Below, piece by piece: positions 63,001 through 64,000 of a stretch of 64,000 nt of DNA (positions are counted from its first letter, which is position 1; every line of letters begins with the position of its first letter). The stretch is from positions 5,270,001 through 5,334,000 of the forward strand of contig OX637363.1 of NCBI GenBank assembly GCA_951799405.1, in the 5' to 3' direction. The translations under genes and the position numbers were made by a program. This DNA is from Agapetus fuscipes (Eukaryota > Arthropoda > Insecta > Trichoptera > Glossosomatidae). The notes under the pieces were generated by a model that ran no database searches, had not been told where the DNA came from, and worked only from the letters and a program-made list of their open reading frames with translations.

Positions 63001-64000
63001 AACCAGCCCCCCCAGGAGCTGGGAAGCCCCCACTTCAACTGAAAGTGGTTGGTGTGAGGCCGACCACCTTACCCGTAAATATAAATAGGGCCCGAATCGC
63101 CACATGTGACCCCTTCGGGGATAACGTAGGCAAGAAGTTACACTATATGTGTAGCTTAGTTGCGTTTTTTTTGAGGTGCACGCACTGCTACAAGTTTCAT
63201 AAGGGTGAAATTCAAAGATGGCGCTACTTGCTGACAAAACTCACACTTGACGAAGCAAGATTGGTGATCAAATACCCCACAGTTTTACAAAGGTAGCCAA
63301 TAGATGTCACTGCTCTTCCAATACAATACACCTCTCATGTAAAGTGCTTTCTTTATCATTCTTGTATCTGAGGGAACTCCTAATTATCATAGCAGTTTCA
63401 TCAACATCATGACATAATTTTGGTGCTGAAGACACCCATCACAGACATGGGTGAAACGTCCAACTTCATTATTTATATTGATTGATGGTTTCCTATATAG
63501 GAGAAGAAAGTTACCTGTCTTTATGCAGATACATCCACAGCTTGCGGGCGGGCAGGTACCTCACGCAGGGATCCGGGGTACAGTGCATGCGGTCTAGGGC
63601 TCCACTCACAGCTGCCTGCAGGGCCTGCTCTCCTGCCCCGCTCACCAGGTACTGGGAGCGTCTGCCAACACAACACACAATTACATTATACGGGGGCCAG
63701 GGTGCAGTGCATGTCAAGAATTACTCATGTAAGTTTCATTGCAATCTGTTCAGTAGTTTAGGAGTCAATACATACATACATCCATTTGATTTTATATATT
63801 ATATATAGATCATAAAGATGAATTTTCACTGTGTAAATACACAAACTCTTAAAAGTTGAATATGGCAGTTAATTTGAAATGTGTGGAGATGTTGTCATGC
63901 GCCATGCGTACCTGAGAAGCTGTGTGATGTGAGCTCGCGTCCCCTCCCCCCCAGGCAGGCATGCCACCGCGTCCCTCACCAGCGCCAGCAGGGTGACGTG
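54094..64000 (-). CDS. NFRKB: NFRKB (INO80 complex subunit), C-terminal ten exons, partial
   Basis: Metazoan INO80 remodeller subunit that also regulates UCH37. Exons in gene order: 63912-64000 (continues right), 63515-63661, 62126-62372, 59509-59962, 59049-59164, 56466-56966, 55807-55942, 55122-55252, 54308-54367, 54094-54231 (TAG stop). Every joint keeps phase with GT-AG sites; about 672 residues. Exons 1-2 carry the winged-helix-like domain: LLALVRDAVACLPGGEGTRA, AAVSGALDRMHCTPDPCVRY and ARKLWMYLHKDR, then TEEEFERLHAE. Next comes a GC-rich Gly/Arg/acidic region (SEGDEDAPVDVEGPEETPDL). The rest is Ser/Thr/Gln-rich: QPLQQSTQLQLQQPIQK, SGKSLISP, a GQTVQLG tandem block, GKPVLLHAPDLLL, GNVVRVSQGG and MLLAGGSQLKLLPVSRAL. 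The DEUBAD end lies outside. Introns are full of repeats. Confidence 0.93.
54450..54640 (-). mobile_element. RTE1 tail in an NFRKB intron, strongly decayed
   Basis: CATATTAATTTCAGGCCAATAAGCAGACAT, TCTCAAATGCACATAAACCATGCAA (split) and CCATAAGTCAAGG on plus. Confidence 0.65.
55506..55540 (+). repeat. CTGANGA-like hairpin-GAAAC motif
   Basis: CCGAAGA, A, stem GTCAC/GTGAC with loop ACACAGAG, GAAACGTCAG. The core U is C here. Confidence 0.7.
56500..56830 (-). repeat. Coding 21-bp repeat in NFRKB (GQTVQLG units)
   Basis: Within exon 56466-56966 the minus strand encodes about 14 units of QTVQLGG and variants (QLASGQTMQLASGQ, QTVQLAGQ, QKIQTVQFGG). The DNA repeats CTGTCCCCCCAGCTGAAC on plus. Length is in frame throughout. 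Confidence 0.9.
56970..57599 (-). other. NFRKB intron DNA, unassigned
   Basis: AT-rich intron sequence; the small minus ORFs (57078-57260, 57421-57606) have no family signal. Confidence 0.5.
57600..57842 (+). mobile_element. SINE2 in an NFRKB intron, diverged
   Basis: Head CAGTCCATAGTTTAGTGGTT, body GGTCTAGAAACATCCATCAAG, tail ATACAGCGCTAACCAAATAG, ending CCATTCTAATTACAATATTA. Sister to 58909-59048. Confidence 0.8.
58228..58797 (+). mobile_element. SINE3 copy, split by RTE1
   Basis: tRNA-like head GTTATGGCCGAGGGATAGAG with B box GGTTCGAATCTTGC, then CATAACTTCGACCCTGGTTC. The end CTGGCCAGGCAAAATAGGTT resumes at 58733 and closes with an A run. Confidence 0.8.
58397..58736 (-). mobile_element. 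RTE1 3' end inside SINE3
   Basis: Tail with (AATCT)n at 58397-58412, then 3' UTR to ACTAAATCATAAAAC. Very close to 843-1150 and 31561-31920. Confidence 0.85.
58909..59048 (+). mobile_element. SINE2 piece abutting an NFRKB exon
   Basis: Body and tail (CAAAGACTGGTCACGAAACA, ATACAGCGCTCACCAAATAG) ending CCATTCTAATTACCATATTA then C. The next base starts the NFRKB exon on the minus strand, so the SINE end supplies the donor GTAATATGG. Confidence 0.8.
59213..59455. mobile_element. LINE relic and SINE3 end fragment
   Basis: 59213-59330 reads DLQRDGVIAGRLEVAAQTDP, like the last part of RTE-type ORFs; 59335-59455 matches the SINE3 end (CTGGCCAGGCAGAATAGGTT). Confidence 0.55.
60064..60236. repeat. 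173-bp palindrome with paired hairpin motifs
   Basis: Arms of about 83 bp (AATATAATGTTTTAATTCA ... and its mirror to 60236) around a short centre (ATGACAAAT). The arms carry CTGAGGA, T, GCC-loop-GGC, GAAAAC on both strands. In an NFRKB intron. Confidence 0.9.
60410..60797. mobile_element. 388-bp hAT MITE with perfect 8-bp duplication
   Basis: Ends CAGGCCTGGCCAACCC and GGGTTGGCCAGGCCTG, flanked by AACTAAAC at 60402-60409 and 60798-60805. GGGCCGC blocks near both ends; a 16-C run at about 60490. Confidence 0.92.
60880..61340 (-). mobile_element. LINE-J fragment
   Basis: Minus-strand codons for the LWNGLPVSV-FPS region and upstream RR-K-IDDP-like codons (plus: GATCATTCCATAAACGGGCA, GAATCAAGTTGGTCACTC). 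Lacks the 3' UTR. Confidence 0.75.
61379..61990 (-). mobile_element. LINE-J 3' end with poly(A)
   Basis: Poly-T at 61379-61394 on plus is the poly(A) tail. ORF 61434-61919 reads MQRRAVKLIDDPILTANLHS, LEHRRKVGMISLFYRYY and LCQTARLWNELPVSVFPSQF. The best LINE-J copy here; its 3' end CTCCCTAGATTCGAGAGAC is the one seen on the longer SINE2 type. Confidence 0.85.
62405..63172 (+). mobile_element. Composite SINE (SINE2+SINE1), copy 3, split by an RTE1 tail
   Basis: SINE2 head 62405-62480 (CCACAGTCCAGTAGTTACAC, GGGTTCGAATCCTGG), a short inverted head piece to 62518, RTE1 tail, SINE2 body 62766-62905, joint AAGCTCGTAAAAAG, SINE1 head 62908-62960, the shared deletion, and SINE1 end to 63172. Confidence 0.85.
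62522..62764 (+). mobile_element. RTE1 tail inside the composite SINE
   Basis: TGACTGATAGGTTGGTATGC to TAGATTATGGATTATAGATT. Complete tail. Confidence 0.85.
63426..63460 (+). repeat. CTGANGA-hairpin-GAAAC motif
   Basis: CTGAAGA, C, stem ACCCAT/ATGGGT with loop CACAGAC, GAAACGTCCAAC. In an NFRKB intron. Confidence 0.8.
63722..63800 (+). mobile_element. Insect-type LINE/SINE 3' tail
   Basis: GTAAGTTTCATTGCAATCTG, TCAGTAGTTTAGGAGTC and (CATA)n resemble the common tail of insect retroelements (aagtttcat...tcggttcagtagttt). Fragment only. Confidence 0.55.

Noticed and set aside
5010..63237. Many ORFs with SQEMSTSPLGSWETPTSTEVV-like or reverse sequence
   Set aside because: All are frames of SINE1 copies, a non-coding RNA-type element.

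Overview
The window looks like nuclear DNA of an arthropod, most likely an insect. The evidence is GT-AG introns, AATAAA signals, host genes of animal type and very dense transposon debris. Some repeat strings (for example a TCCACTGCTGGACATAG string near 13070 and a LINE tail at 63722-63800) resemble ones common in Lepidoptera, but the order is not proven. I see no bacterial, CRISPR or rRNA features and no convincing functional tRNA gene.

Host genes. (1) 100-171 (+): possible last exon of an unknown gene. (2) 3289-3376 (-): possible exon of an unknown gene. (3) 37952-40775 (+): 3' half of a PAR/Giant-type bZIP transcription factor, with a broken tandem copy of its DNA-binding exon (39607-39787) and a minisatellite that begins at its stop codon. 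(4) 45122-46978 (-): ZNHIT1, SRCAP/SWR1 complex. (5) 46981-47167 (-): last exon of GTF2H5/TFB5, the TFIIH p8 subunit. Its stop codon lies 2 nt before the ZNHIT1 ATG, which suggests a bicistronic unit. (6) 48091-50937 (+): complete four-exon MND1, the meiotic recombination partner of HOP2. (7) 54094-64000 (-): C-terminal ten exons of NFRKB (INO80 complex), running off the right edge. So 45-64 kb is gene-bearing and holds several chromatin and repair/transcription subunits, while 1-37 kb is mostly repeats.

Repeat families named here. RTE1: LINE with an intact partial RT ORF at 1587-3009. Its 3' UTR with an (AATCT)n end recurs about 20 times as short 'tails'. RTE2: related LINE fragments at 45310 and 57870. 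L2/CR1-like LINEs: 6190, 18291, 50290. Jockey-like LINEs: 14041, 22541. LINE-J: another LINE 3' end, 12075, 39823, 60880, 61379. SINE1: tRNA-headed, about 14 copies. SINE2: tRNA-headed, with two alternative LINE-derived 3' tails. SINE2+SINE1 composites occur at 3395, 19203 and 62405. SINE3: tRNA-headed, 7975 and 58228. R4: a roughly 0.75-kb unit in a broken tandem array, 21048-28390, plus a lone copy at 15851. There are also an LTR retrotransposon (23399-27250, 5-bp target duplication), several hAT-like and TTA/TAA-flanked MITEs, a 694-bp foldback element at TTAA, and two palindromes in introns.

The most interesting unexplained signals are the 2-nt GTF2H5/ZNHIT1 junction, a compact hairpin motif (CTGANGA, one base, short stem-loop, GAAA) found in at least eight otherwise different contexts, composite SINEs that moved as a unit, SINE2 tail exchange, and the duplicated, frameshifted bZIP exon.
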